DNA of 64,000 nt from Jeotgalibacillus campisalis (GTDB lineage: Bacteria; Bacillota; Bacilli; Bacillales; Jeotgalibacillaceae): assembly GCF_000829515.1 (NCBI RefSeq), contig NZ_JXRR01000022.1:344131-408130 (forward strand), written 5' to 3'. Shown one piece after another: positions 38,182-50,852 of the stretch. A program made the translations under genes and the position numbers. The first letter of the stretch is position 1. The number at the start of each line of letters is the position of its first letter. The notes beneath the pieces were generated by a model. It saw only the letters and a list, made by a program, of their open reading frames with translations. It was not told the origin of the DNA and searched no databases.

Positions 38182-38266
38182 TCACCACCCTTTTGGTTAA
38201 AAATGCGGATCCAGTGAGTTCTCACCGATCAACATGGTTTCTTTTATTGCCGTTTAGCGAGTATGC

Positions 38267-39787
<1,521 letters not shown>

Positions 39788-39801
39788 TCATTTTGTGGAT
39801 C

Positions 39802-40883
<1,082 letters not shown>

Positions 40884-40906
40884 TCAATATACGATGTATG
40901 ATCTAT

Positions 40907-41070
40907 CTTTCTTTCTATGTAAGAAAGATTATAGTCTGACTAAAATGTGGATTTTGCAGAAAGGAGCGAGCCTTTTCCGCTGATCTCATGATGAAGGCGA
41001 AGAAGAGTTCTTCGCCTTTTGGTACTGATCGTCTTACGTCTGTCGGAGCTAAACGCCCGCTTACGCTTTT
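40907..41070. repeat. atpE-atpF intercistronic region: two hairpins and a decayed repeat
   Basis: From right to left: 41031-41070 resembles the tail of the 37-kb repeat (CTTACG, TGTCGGAGCT, CGCTTACGCTTTT) with several changes. At 40994-41018 AAGGCGAAGAA-GAG-TTCTTCGCCTT is a perfect 11-bp hairpin. At 40907-40931 ATCTTTCTT and AAGAAAGAT form a second stem. A TATAAT on the minus strand between them (about 40928-40933) could be an internal -10. Hairpins here may tune c-subunit excess by partial termination or mRNA protection. Confidence 0.65.
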
Positions 41071-41076
41071 ATTTAA

Positions 41077-41373
<297 letters not shown>

Positions 41374-41379
41374 TTATAT

Positions 41380-42093
<714 letters not shown>

Positions 42094-42098
42094 TTATT

Positions 42099-42488
42099 TC
42101 ACCTCTCTTCCCGCTTCTTATGTAGGATAATTTGCTGAAAAAAATAATCTATCATAATGACGAAATAAACCATCATTAATCCAAAGACAGTGGAAATCAA
42201 GTGAATGAATTCCGGAAATTCCAGTGCGACTAAAACCGCGATTCCTGCTGAGGCCATACGTGAAAACGTCCCAAGTGAACCTGCTTTTTTTCCTTCGTCG
42301 ATGGCACGGTCAAACCGCTCCATTCGTTTTCTGATCAGCCAAAGATTAAAAAGACTGAGAGATGTTCCCAATATAAGACCGAGAAATACTGAGGGATACG
42401 GCGTAAAGCCCCATCCGAGAACGAAGATGGATAGCAAGTAAAATATGTACTTGGTATACCGTTGGAAATGCTGTTTAAGGTCAGGCAT
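42099..42488 (-). CDS. atpI: ATP synthase assembly protein AtpI
   Basis: 129 residues, four hydrophobic segments (for example YIFYLLSIFVLGWGF, VFLGLILGTSLSLFNLWLI). AtpI helps c-ring assembly. GGAGAG precedes ATG 42488. Second gene of the operon, 4 bases after atpZ. Confidence 0.93.
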   Translation of the reverse strand: MPDLKQHFQRYTKYIFYLLSIFVLGWGFTPYPSVFLGLILGTSLSLFNLWLIRKRMERFDRAIDEGKKAGSLGTFSRMASAGIAVLVALEFPEFIHLISTVFGLMMVYFVIMIDYFFQQIILHKKREER

Positions 42489-42492
42489 TCGG

Positions 42493-42711
42493 CTACTCTC
42501 CTGAATAGAAATGATTCACTGTGCGAAGCATGGCATAGATTCCAGTGGAAAGTCCAAGGAGCAGGCCAATAATCAAAAACAGCGGTTCTGTGTTCCATTT
42601 CTGATCCAACCACCTTCCGGCGAAAAGACCGACCAGCATGGAACCAGCTAGTTGTGACAGAATGGCAGAGTACAATGCCATCGCTTGGTACGGACGTCTT
42701 TGATGACGCAT
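42493..42711 (-). CDS. atpZ: AtpZ/AtpI family small membrane protein
   Basis: 72 residues with two membrane segments in a hairpin (LAGSMLVGLFAGRWLDQKW and LFLIIGLLLGLSTGIYAML). This matches AtpZ, first gene of many Firmicute atp operons, proposed to act with AtpI in Mg2+ or Ca2+ supply or Fo assembly. The strong promoter lies about 120 bases upstream. Confidence 0.85.
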   Translation of the reverse strand: MRHQRRPYQAMALYSAILSQLAGSMLVGLFAGRWLDQKWNTEPLFLIIGLLLGLSTGIYAMLRTVNHFYSGE

Positions 42712-42829
42712 AGGCGCATCCTCACAATCTGAGAATGGAATCGGGGTGCGGGTAAATTACGAGCTTAAAAAGAAACGTTTTTCGGTTTCTCTAAAAGACT
42801 ATGAAAACCTTATCATTATACCCTTTAAA

Positions 42830-42858
42830 AGCATACAATAGGCACTATTGTATGTCAA
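42830..42858 (-). promoter_or_regulatory. main promoter of the atp operon with internal palindrome
   Basis: Minus strand TTGACA (42853-42858), 17 bases, TATGCT (42830-42835). The spacer holds a perfect inverted repeat CATACAATA-N5-TATTGTATG (42832-42854) that overlaps both hexamers, so a bound protein would block RNA polymerase. A further TATAAT lies 15 bases downstream. I recognise no regulator for this site. Confidence 0.75.
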
Positions 42859-43072
42859 CGAGTACTCGACAAAAAGTACATAACATCACAAATGGAAGTT
42901 AGGGAGTTCACATTTTGGACAAAACGCTCATAAATTTACTAATAAGAGCAGGTTGCTTTAGCAGGTCAAAGCACTTCAAATCCTTGTCTAGTAAAGGTTT
43001 TAAAACGGCTCTCTCTTAATATAGCCTCAGGGTATCAGCGTATATTTCTCCTCGGTGGAGAATCAGTAAATG

Positions 43073-43114
43073 GAAAAAAACACCTCTTCCCGCAACGCGT
43101 TCAGAGGTGTTTTT
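43073..43114 (-). terminator. intrinsic terminator of mnaA
   Basis: AAACACCTCT and AGAGGTGTTT stem with a 15-base loop and T run; A/T flanks on both sides could make it work from both directions. Confidence 0.88.
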
Positions 43115-43118
43115 CGGG

Positions 43119-44270
43119 CTACTTTTCGACAGTAAACGGGGCAGGACGCTCATGCAGCTGGTTGAAATGAAAACGGATGGCTTCTGCGATACGTTTTGAG
43201 GCTTGGCCATCTCCATACGGATTGGACGCTTTGGACATTTTTTCATGCGCAGCTCTGTCTGTTACCAGTTCTTTTGCCATACTGTAAATCTGTTCTTCTT
43301 CGATTCCTGCCAGTTTAAGCGTTCCGGCATCAATTCCTTCAGGACGTTCGGTTGTGTCACGCAGCACAAGTACCGGAACACCGAGTGATGGTGCTTCTTC
43401 CTGTACACCGCCTGAATCAGTCAGAATCAAGTATGCTTTTGAAGCGAAGTTATGAAAGTCAATTACATCAAGTGGTTCAATTAAGTGAATACGCTTGTCT
43501 CCACCTAGTATTTCCTGCGCGATTTCCCGCACAGCCGGATTCATATGAACTGGATAGACGACTTGTACATCCTCATGTTCTTCAACAATCCGTTTAATCG
43601 CTCTGAACATATTCTTCATCGGCTCGCCGAGATTTTCTCTGCGGTGGGCTGTTAGGAGAATCAGACGGTCATTGCCTAGGTTCGTCAGAATTTCGCTTGT
43701 GTAGTCTTCTCTTACTGTTGTGGAAAGGGCATCAATCGCTGTGTTCCCGGTAACAAAAATACTGGATTCCGGTTTATTTTCACGCATCAGGTTTTCAGCA
43801 GACTGATCAGTAGGTGAGAAATGCAGATCCGCCATCACGCCTGTCAGCTGACGGTTCATTTCTTCCGGAAACGGGGAGTATTTATTCCACGTACGAAGTC
43901 CGGCTTCCACATGACCAACCGCAATCTGGTTATAAAAAGCAGCCAGACTTGCCACAAAGGTGGTGGTGGTGTCGCCATGTACCAAAACCATATCCGGCTT
44001 GGTTTCTTTCATTACCCGGTCCAGCCCTTCAAGGCCTCTGGTCGTTACATCTATGAGTGTTTGGCGGTCCTTCATGATATTGAGATCATGGTCAGGTGTA
44101 ATATTGAAAATATCCATTACCTGATCAAGCATTTGACGGTGCTGTGCAGTAACTGTCACGATTGGTTCAAAAAACTCGCTTTGCTTTTTTAATTCAAGAA
44201 CAAGCGGCGCCATTTTGATCGCTTCCGGTCTTGTCCCAAAAATCGTCATCACTTTAATTCGCTTAGACAT
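43119..44270 (-). CDS. mnaA: UDP-N-acetylglucosamine 2-epimerase (non-hydrolysing)
   Basis: 383 residues. Interconverts UDP-GlcNAc and UDP-ManNAc for teichoic-acid linkage and related glycans. Motifs: FGTRPEAIKMAPLV, VHGDTTTTFVASLAAFY, GHVEAGLRTWNKYSPFPEEMNR, LTDSGGVQEEAPSLGVPVLVLR. Position between upp and the atp operon is as for B. subtilis mnaA (yvyH). Confidence 0.95.
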   Translation of the reverse strand: MSKRIKVMTIFGTRPEAIKMAPLVLELKKQSEFFEPIVTVTAQHRQMLDQVMDIFNITPDHDLNIMKDRQTLIDVTTRGLEGLDRVMKETKPDMVLVHGDTTTTFVASLAAFYNQIAVGHVEAGLRTWNKYSPFPEEMNRQLTGVMADLHFSPTDQSAENLMRENKPESSIFVTGNTAIDALSTTVREDYTSEILTNLGNDRLILLTAHRRENLGEPMKNMFRAIKRIVEEHEDVQVVYPVHMNPAVREIAQEILGGDKRIHLIEPLDVIDFHNFASKAYLILTDSGGVQEEAPSLGVPVLVLRDTTERPEGIDAGTLKLAGIEEEQIYSMAKELVTDRAAHEKMSKASNPYGDGQASKRIAEAIRFHFNQLHERPAPFTVEK

Positions 44271-44296
44271 GAATGGTCCTCCTTCAGTAATTCAGT

Positions 44297-44325
44297 GCAC
44301 AAAAGGGGCCAGACCCCTTCTGTGC
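44297..44325. other. GC-rich hairpin between upp and mnaA
   Basis: GCACA...TGTGC enclose AAGGGG-CCAGA-CCCCTT. No T run. It resembles GGGGTCTGGCCCC palindromes seen repeatedly in Bacilli, so it is probably a small repeat or mRNA hairpin. Confidence 0.55.
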
Positions 44326-44341
44326 GTTAATGTATGACAAA

Positions 44342-44971
44342 TTACTTTGTGCCGAATAAGCGGTCGCCGGCATCGCCAAGACCAGGAACGATATAGCCTT
44401 TTTCGTTCAGTTTTTCATCGAGTGCAGCAATGTAGATATCCACATCAGCATGTTCTTTCTGAATTTCTTCAACGCCTTCTGGTGCCGCTACCAGACAAAG
44501 GAACTTAATGCTTTTTGCTCCACGTTTTTTTAAGGAATTGATCGCTTCTACCGCTGATCCGCCGGTTGCAAGCATCGGGTCGACCAGAATAAAATCGCGT
44601 TCTTCTACGTCTGAAGGGAGCTTCACATAGTATTCAATCGGTTTAAGCGTTTCAGGATCTCGATACAAACCAACATGACCAACTTTTGCAGCCGGGATCA
44701 GCTTAAGAATCCCGTCTACCATGCCAATGCCTGCGCGCAGAATCGGAACGATGGCTAACTTTTTGCCGGAAAGCACTTTTCCTTTGGCTTTACTTACAGG
44801 TGTATGGATATCCGTTTCTTCTAATGGAAGATCACGTGTAATTTCAAAAGCCATTAATGTCGCAACTTCATCGACCAGCTCACGAAACTCTTTTGTTCCT
44901 GTTTTTTCGTCCCGGATGTGCGTTAATTTATGTTGAATTAATGGATGTTCAAAAACATACACTTTTCCCAC
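44342..44971 (-). CDS. upp: uracil phosphoribosyltransferase
   Basis: 209 residues from GTG 44971, preceded by AAAGGAGTGG; this gives the standard length. Converts uracil and PRPP to UMP. Motifs: [27 protein letters not shown] loop [11 protein letters not shown], and the end [13 protein letters not shown]. In the conserved order glyA-upp-mnaA. Confidence 0.97.
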   Translation of the reverse strand: MGKVYVFEHPLIQHKLTHIRDEKTGTKEFRELVDEVATLMAFEITRDLPLEETDIHTPVSKAKGKVLSGKKLAIVPILRAGIGMVDGILKLIPAAKVGHVGLYRDPETLKPIEYYVKLPSDVEERDFILVDPMLATGGSAVEAINSLKKRGAKSIKFLCLVAAPEGVEEIQKEHADVDIYIAALDEKLNEKGYIVPGLGDAGDRLFGTK

Positions 44972-45074
44972 TGCTGCCACTCCTTTTATGTACTCTCTAT
45001 TTTCACTTCTATCTAGTATAAAACAAATCCTTACGAAAGTTACCATACTTCTTGTAAATTGACAAGATTCTGCA

Positions 45075-45130
45075 CAAAAAAGGAATGTCTCCACGAAGTC
45101 CGCTATCTAGTTCGTGAGACATCCCTTTTT
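45075..45130 (-). terminator. intrinsic terminator of glyA
   Basis: AAGGGATGTCTCACGAA pairs with TTCGTGGAGACATTCCTT through a long imperfect stem, ending in six T on the minus strand. Confidence 0.88.
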
Positions 45131-45175
45131 AATTTTCCAAATTCTGCCTCGCCCTATTTCACACTGCTTTTTATC

Positions 45176-46411
45176 TTATTCATAAAGAGCGAAGCGGCTG
45201 GTGATGGCTTCAACACGCTGTGATGCTTCTTGCAGTTTTGCTTCATCTTCGTGGTTCTTCAAAGCAAATGCGATGATGGAGGCGATTTCTTCCATCTCCG
45301 GTTCTTTGAAGCCGCGAGACGTGACTGCAGGCGTTCCGATGCGGATTCCGCTTGTAACAAACGGGCTTTCGGGATCAAATGGAATGGTGTTTTTATTTAC
45401 AGTAATGCCCACATCATCGAGAACTTTTTCTGCTGTTTTGCCTGTCAGATCCAGCGAACGCAGGTTCACAAGAACTAAGTGGTTGTCTGTGCCGTCTGAC
45501 ACAATGTCGATGCCTTCTTTTTTGAAGGCTTCCGCCATCGCCTGAGCATTTCGGATGATTTGCTGTGAGTACTCTTTAAAAGAAGGCTGCAGCACTTCTC
45601 CGAATGCCACTGCTTTTGCTGCGATTACATGCATAAGCGGTCCACCCTGAACTCCTGGGAAGATCGACTTATCAATTTTCTTCGCGAATTCTTCTTTACA
45701 TAAAATCATTCCCCCGCGAGGTCCGCGAAGTGTTTTATGTGTGGTAGTTGTCACAAAGTGAGCATGCGGGATCGGGCTTGGGTGATGGCCTGTTGCGACA
45801 AGACCTGCTATATGAGCCATGTCAACCATAAGATAAGCGCCCACTTCATCTGCAATTTCACGGAATTTCGCGAAATCAAGCGTTCTGGAGTACGCACTTG
45901 CACCTGCCACAATCAGCTTCGGTTTGTTTTCAAGTGCTTTTTGGCGTACATCTTCATAGTCTACACGCTCGTCTTTTTCAGACACACCGTACTCAACGAA
46001 GTTATAAAGCTGTCCACTAAAGTTCACTGGACTTCCGTGCGTTAAATGACCTCCGTGGGATAAGTTCATCCCTAAAACGGTATCTCCCGGCTCAAGAATC
46101 GTAAAATAAACCGCCATATTCGCTTGTGCACCAGAATGCGGTTGAACATTTGCATGCTCTGCGCCAAAAATTTCTTTCGCGCGGTCTCTTGCCAAGTTTT
46201 CGGCAACATCTACGTGCTCACAGCCTCCGTAATAGCGGCGGCCTGGATAGCCTTCTGCGTATTTATTTGTTAAAACCGATCCTTGCGCTTCCATGACTGC
46301 TTCACTTACAAAATTTTCAGAAGCGATCAACTCGATTTTCGTGCGTTGACGCTTCAATTCATTTTGCATCGCTTCAAACAATGCTTGATCCTGCTGTTGA
46401 ATCTTACTCAT
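45176..46411 (-). CDS. glyA: serine hydroxymethyltransferase
   Basis: 411 residues. PLP enzyme that makes glycine and methylene-tetrahydrofolate from serine. Markers: [54 protein letters not shown], and the PLP lysine in [13 protein letters not shown]. The neighbours ywlG, rpiB and ywlE upstream are conserved. Confidence 0.98.
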   Translation of the reverse strand: MSKIQQQDQALFEAMQNELKRQRTKIELIASENFVSEAVMEAQGSVLTNKYAEGYPGRRYYGGCEHVDVAENLARDRAKEIFGAEHANVQPHSGAQANMAVYFTILEPGDTVLGMNLSHGGHLTHGSPVNFSGQLYNFVEYGVSEKDERVDYEDVRQKALENKPKLIVAGASAYSRTLDFAKFREIADEVGAYLMVDMAHIAGLVATGHHPSPIPHAHFVTTTTHKTLRGPRGGMILCKEEFAKKIDKSIFPGVQGGPLMHVIAAKAVAFGEVLQPSFKEYSQQIIRNAQAMAEAFKKEGIDIVSDGTDNHLVLVNLRSLDLTGKTAEKVLDDVGITVNKNTIPFDPESPFVTSGIRIGTPAVTSRGFKEPEMEEIASIIAFALKNHEDEAKLQEASQRVEAITSRFALYE

Positions 46412-46602
46412 TGTATGTGTTCCCCCTCATGTCTTCGGGACGGTTCCCGTCATTGGTCAAAAATCTTCTTCATCTTATCATGTTTTTGGTAGAGGGGAAA
46501 TAGATTTCGAGAAAGGCTGTGTGGGTTTGAATGATTGATAGGCACTTCTTTCTGCCAATAGTCTTACGGGGATTTATAGGGGCCATTCACGTTTTATAAA
46601 TA

Positions 46603-46633
46603 AAAAAACTGTTACAGCATTCACTGTAACAGC
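46603..46633 (-). terminator. intrinsic terminator of ywlG
   Basis: CTGTTACAG and CTGTAACAG form a 9-bp stem with a 6-base loop and seven T on the minus strand. Confidence 0.9.
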
Positions 46634-46639
46634 GTTCAT

Positions 46640-47167
46640 TTATTCATATACTGCCCGCACTCCGCCTACAAGCTTCGGCCGTGTCCTTGCGAGAGTCACA
46701 TGCGCTTCACCGAGCGTTCGCTCCGACACACGAACAGGAACGGCTACATGCTTCAGATGCATGCCGATAAAGGTGTCTCCTATATCGATGCCGCCATGAG
46801 CCTGAACCCGTTCCACCATCACCGGATCATGCAGGGCTTGATAGGCGTAGGCTGTCATAGCCCCGCCTGCTTTCTTGACAGGGATAACTGTTACTTCGTC
46901 ATAACCAAGAGCGTCCGCTGTTTTACGTTCCATAACAAGAGCACGGTTTATATGCTCACACCCCTGAAAAGCCAGCCCAATGCCGGTATCCTCAGCGAAG
47001 CGTGCGAATTCTTTATATAATAAGGAAGCAACTTCGTCAGTACCGGATGTGCCGATCTTTTTTCCAATGACTTCGGATGTGGAGCAGCCTATTACAAATA
47101 ACTGCCCTGGCTTAAGCTGTGCCTGCTGCTGATATTCAAATAAAATCGTGTTCAATTGCTCTTGCAA
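46640..47167 (-). CDS. ywlG: DUF436 / TIGR01440 family protein YwlG
   Basis: 175 residues, soluble. Conserved stretches of the family are visible: VIGCSTSEVIGKKIGT, FQGCEHINRALV, PVKKAGGAMTAYAY and HLKHVAVPVR. The role is unknown; the gene stays next to rpiB and glyA across Bacilli. It follows rpiB by about 18 bases and probably shares its transcript. Confidence 0.93.
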   Translation of the reverse strand: MQEQLNTILFEYQQQAQLKPGQLFVIGCSTSEVIGKKIGTSGTDEVASLLYKEFARFAEDTGIGLAFQGCEHINRALVMERKTADALGYDEVTVIPVKKAGGAMTAYAYQALHDPVMVERVQAHGGIDIGDTFIGMHLKHVAVPVRVSERTLGEAHVTLARTRPKLVGGVRAVYE

Positions 47168-47185
47168 AGGAACCCCTCATTTCAA

Positions 47186-47629
47186 TTAATATGTTGATTC
47201 ATAAGTGGAAATTTTGCCGATTCGATTTTCATGGCGTCCGCCTTCAAAATCCGTTGATAGCCAAATCTTTGCGATTTCTCTTGCCAACCCAGGTCCAATC
47301 ACACGCTCACCCATTGACAGCATATTCGTATCGTTATGTTCGCGTGTTGCCTTTGCACTAAAGGTATCATGAACGAGTGCACAGCGAATTCCCTTCACCT
47401 TATTCGCCGCAATACTCATCCCAATGCCTGTTCCGCAAATAAGGATGCCTCGGTCAAATTCACCGGCCGCTACTTTCTTTGCCACCGGAAGTGCATAGTC
47501 GGGATAATCCACCGACCCTTCACAATCACAGCCAAAATCCTGATACTCCAATCCCAGTTCATTCAGCACTTCAGCGATTTCTTTTTTTAAATGGATGCCG
47601 CCGTGATCTGATGCCAGTGCAATCTTCAT
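47186..47629 (-). CDS. rpiB: ribose-5-phosphate isomerase B
   Basis: 147 residues from ATG 47629, preceded by AGGAGG. LASDHGGIHLKKEI at the N-terminus, DYALPVAKKV, and CGTGIGMSIAANKVKGIRCALV with the catalytic Cys. Interconverts ribose and ribulose 5-phosphate (LacAB/RpiB family). It overlaps no gene but is tightly packed after ywlE. Confidence 0.95.
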   Translation of the reverse strand: MKIALASDHGGIHLKKEIAEVLNELGLEYQDFGCDCEGSVDYPDYALPVAKKVAAGEFDRGILICGTGIGMSIAANKVKGIRCALVHDTFSAKATREHNDTNMLSMGERVIGPGLAREIAKIWLSTDFEGGRHENRIGKISTYESTY

Positions 47630-47648
47630 GTAAATGACCTCCTCTGCC

Positions 47649-48098
47649 TTAATAACCATGTGTTTGCTTTACTATCTTGTCTATCAATCCACTCAAAAGT
47701 CTGTTGAGTTCTTCATAGGTTGTTCTATACATTTCAAGAGTTCCGCCAAAAGGATCTGAAACATCCAGTCCTCTTCCTCCAGCAAATTCTTTCAGGGTGA
47801 AAATCCGATCCATCGCAAAAGGAAACTGATCGACAAGCATTCCTTTGTGGGCACTGGTCATCGCAAAAACATAGTCTGCCCAGTGAACATCCGCTTGCGA
47901 CACAGTGTGTGATACATGGTTGTGAACAATGCCGTTTTCATCCAGCACATCCTGCGTCTGCTGAGAAACCTGTCCGCCCTCCATCGCAAATAATCCTGCT
48001 GAACGCACGTCAATGAAATCAAGCTTCTTATGTTTTAAAATTGCTTCAGCCATTGGGCTTCTGCATGTATTTCCAGTGCAAACAAATAAAATATTCAT
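47649..48098 (-). CDS. ywlE: protein arginine phosphatase YwlE
   Basis: 149 residues of the low-molecular-weight phosphatase family. The P loop is CTGNTCRSP with nucleophile Cys7 and, notably, Thr11, which in YwlE selects phosphoarginine over phosphotyrosine; the catalytic Asp is in DVSDPFGG. It should remove marks made by the McsB kinase. In the B. subtilis order mntP lies directly before it; here an 8.5-kb block intervenes. Confidence 0.95.
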   Translation of the reverse strand: MNILFVCTGNTCRSPMAEAILKHKKLDFIDVRSAGLFAMEGGQVSQQTQDVLDENGIVHNHVSHTVSQADVHWADYVFAMTSAHKGMLVDQFPFAMDRIFTLKEFAGGRGLDVSDPFGGTLEMYRTTYEELNRLLSGLIDKIVKQTHGY

Positions 48099-48284
48099 CG
48101 TTTATCCTCCCGCGCAATGCCTTGCAAAATAGCACTTGATTAAAATTAATTATATCATAAAACCGCTCTCAATTCGCTTATTTGAACTGTGTGGCGCACT
48201 TGCTTCATTCACCTTGAACCAGCGGCCTGATGACCTGTTAAAGGACGGGGTTTTTCACTAGCATTGCCAGACTGGAATTCGCTA

Positions 48285-48321
48285 ATCAAAAAACAGCCAA
48301 TCTCATCCGAAACGGCTGTTT
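48285..48321 (-). terminator. intrinsic terminator after the galR-membrane protein pair
   Basis: AAACAGCC and GGCTGTTT stem with a 15-base loop, followed by T on the minus strand. Confidence 0.8.
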
Positions 48322-48329
48322 GCAGCATT

Positions 48330-48641
48330 TTAAAAATAGAGGAACAGCATCAATACCAGACTTATCACGGTGTATAAAAGCAATCCGTAAAAGATTCCAC
48401 CTAAATAGGCACTAAATTGATTATCATCCTGTACTTTTCCTATTGATGCACTTGCATTAAATGTAGCGATTCTGGAAAAAAACCCTCCGCTGCCACTAAA
48501 AAAGAAAAGAAAAATAGTCAGACCTAAACCGATAAAGAAACTCCACTCTCCATATGAAAAAGGAACGAATATACTCGCTGCCCAGACCGCCAGTGCAACA
48601 CCAGCTGCTGTAATCAATGACCAAACAACCGTTTTTTTCAC
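48330..48641 (-). CDS. small membrane protein, unknown
   Basis: 103 residues from GTG 48641, after AGAGGGGG. Three hydrophobic segments (VVWSLITAAGVALAVWAASIF; WSFFIGLGLTIFLFFF; LGGIFYGLLLYTVISLVLMLFLYF) and a short FSRIATFNASASIGK loop. I do not recognise a named family with confidence. It begins about 30 bases after galR and ends the same transcript. Confidence 0.75.
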   Translation of the reverse strand: MKKTVVWSLITAAGVALAVWAASIFVPFSYGEWSFFIGLGLTIFLFFFSGSGGFFSRIATFNASASIGKVQDDNQFSAYLGGIFYGLLLYTVISLVLMLFLYF

Positions 48642-48670
48642 TGCCGGTCCCCCTCTAATTTCTTCCATCA

Positions 48671-49747
<1,077 letters not shown>

Positions 49748-49791
49748 TCATTCACCAACAACAGTCAGCGAACATCATGTGACTCATCGTT

Positions 49792-49834
49792 AGACTCTTT
49801 TAAAAGAGTCTTTTATTTAGGTAATCGCTTACAT
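49792..49834. promoter_or_regulatory. 20-bp palindrome and cre site upstream of galR
   Basis: AGACTCTTTTAAAAGAGTCT (49792-49811) is a perfect palindrome. Next to it, AGGTAATCGCTTACAT (49819-49834) matches the CcpA cre pattern with one deviation on the minus strand. Carbon catabolite control of galR is thus likely; the palindrome is unassigned. Confidence 0.65.
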
Positions 49835-49842
49835 TATTCGTT

Positions 49843-49887
49843 ATTTTAGTAAAATAGAATGTGTTCTTATTAGTATTTTACTAAAAG
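49843..49887. promoter_or_regulatory. paired GalR operators upstream of galR
   Basis: ATTTTA-G-TAAAAT (49843-49855) and ATTTTA-C-TAAAAG (49875-49887), centres 32 bases apart, about three helical turns, so looping or cooperative binding is possible. The same motif lies at 56085-56097 upstream of galK. Confidence 0.75.
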
Positions 49888-50263
49888 GCCAGCTGAATGT
49901 CCAAACGAATTCTATTTACGGGCTTTTTCCTGATCTATGCGGACCTGACGCTGGTTCAGCGCCTCTTTTAAAGTGAAAGCCAGAGCTGTGAAAATAAAGA
50001 CAGATAAAACAAGCTTTCAGTATACTAGCTGGCTCTTCTAGGGAAATCAGGAGAGTGCTAACATGATTGTCATTGTTATGTCCGGGGATTAATTGCGGGT
50101 TTGGACAGATGGAATCGGGGAAATAACTGATAAATCCCCTCTGTGACCTAGGGTCTATTCCATCTAATCATCCGTTTGCTAACCGTTTCAATTTCGTTTT
50201 GAATCCTTCTAAACGGTTTTTTAATAAAGTGACCTTTTAGCGGATTGACTAATTTCATTTGTT
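49888..50263. other. non-coding stretch with a hairpin and a possible gene remnant
   Basis: AGATGGAAT (50107-50115) and ATTCCATCT (50157-50165) enclose GGGG...CCCC, an imperfect hairpin of 59 bases. On the minus strand 49912-50010 encodes a 33-residue membrane-like stretch (SVFIFTALAFTLKEALNQRQ) cut by a stop upstream, which could be the end of a decayed transporter gene. A hairpin AACCGTTT...AAACGGTT with T run lies at about 50180-50226. Confidence 0.4.
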
Positions 50264-50791
50264 CTATGTACCTGTCTCGTATTCCTCTCGAAGCATTCCC
50301 ATCACGATCTCATCTGAGTATTCATTGTTTAAAAAGATGGATTGTCTTAAACGGCCCTCTATTTTAAATCCTGCTTTTTCATACGATTTAATAGCGCGGA
50401 GATTATGAGAGAAGACTTCAAGCTGAAGACGGTTTAAGTTGAGCTTGTCAAAGGCAAACTTCAAGGCTAGCGACAGAGCCTCTGTTCCATAACCTTTGTT
50501 GAAGAATTCAGTTTGGTGCAGCGCAATTCTAAAGCCTGCTTTTTTATTTTCTTCATCTATTTCCAAGATAGATAAATCGCCTATTAAAACATCTTTATCT
50601 TTGAGGCAAATGGAAAAGTCATGGCGCGTTTGATCTTGAACCGTATTATTGTAAAAAGCCTCCAGCATATCGATCGTGAAGTGAGTGGTTGTCCCGGTTA
50701 AGTAGCGTATTTCTTCGTTGCATGTTGCCATAAGAATGCTTGTGAGATCCTCTTTTTTAATCGGTCTTAAATAGACCGTTTTTCCATTCAT
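50264..50791 (-). CDS. GNAT-family N-acetyltransferase
   Basis: 175 residues, RimJ/RimL-like, resembling the protein at 18851 in fold but not in sequence detail. The acetyl-CoA region is FRIALHQTEFFNKGYGTEALSLALKFAF and the late motif NRLQLEVFSHNLRAIKSYEKAGFKIEGRLR. It sits inside the galactose block but beyond galT's terminator, so a shared function is not implied. Confidence 0.9.
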   Translation of the reverse strand: MNGKTVYLRPIKKEDLTSILMATCNEEIRYLTGTTTHFTIDMLEAFYNNTVQDQTRHDFSICLKDKDVLIGDLSILEIDEENKKAGFRIALHQTEFFNKGYGTEALSLALKFAFDKLNLNRLQLEVFSHNLRAIKSYEKAGFKIEGRLRQSIFLNNEYSDEIVMGMLREEYETGT

Positions 50792-50819
50792 ATTCTTTCA
50801 GCTCCTATTCCAATCCAAA

Positions 50820-50846
50820 GAGAGAACAGACATCACCTGTTCTCTC
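50820..50846 (-). terminator. hairpin after galT
   Basis: GAGAGAACAG and CTGTTCTCTC are a perfect 10-bp stem around a 7-base loop; the T run is short, so termination may be partial. Confidence 0.7.
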
Positions 50847-50852
50847 AATCGT

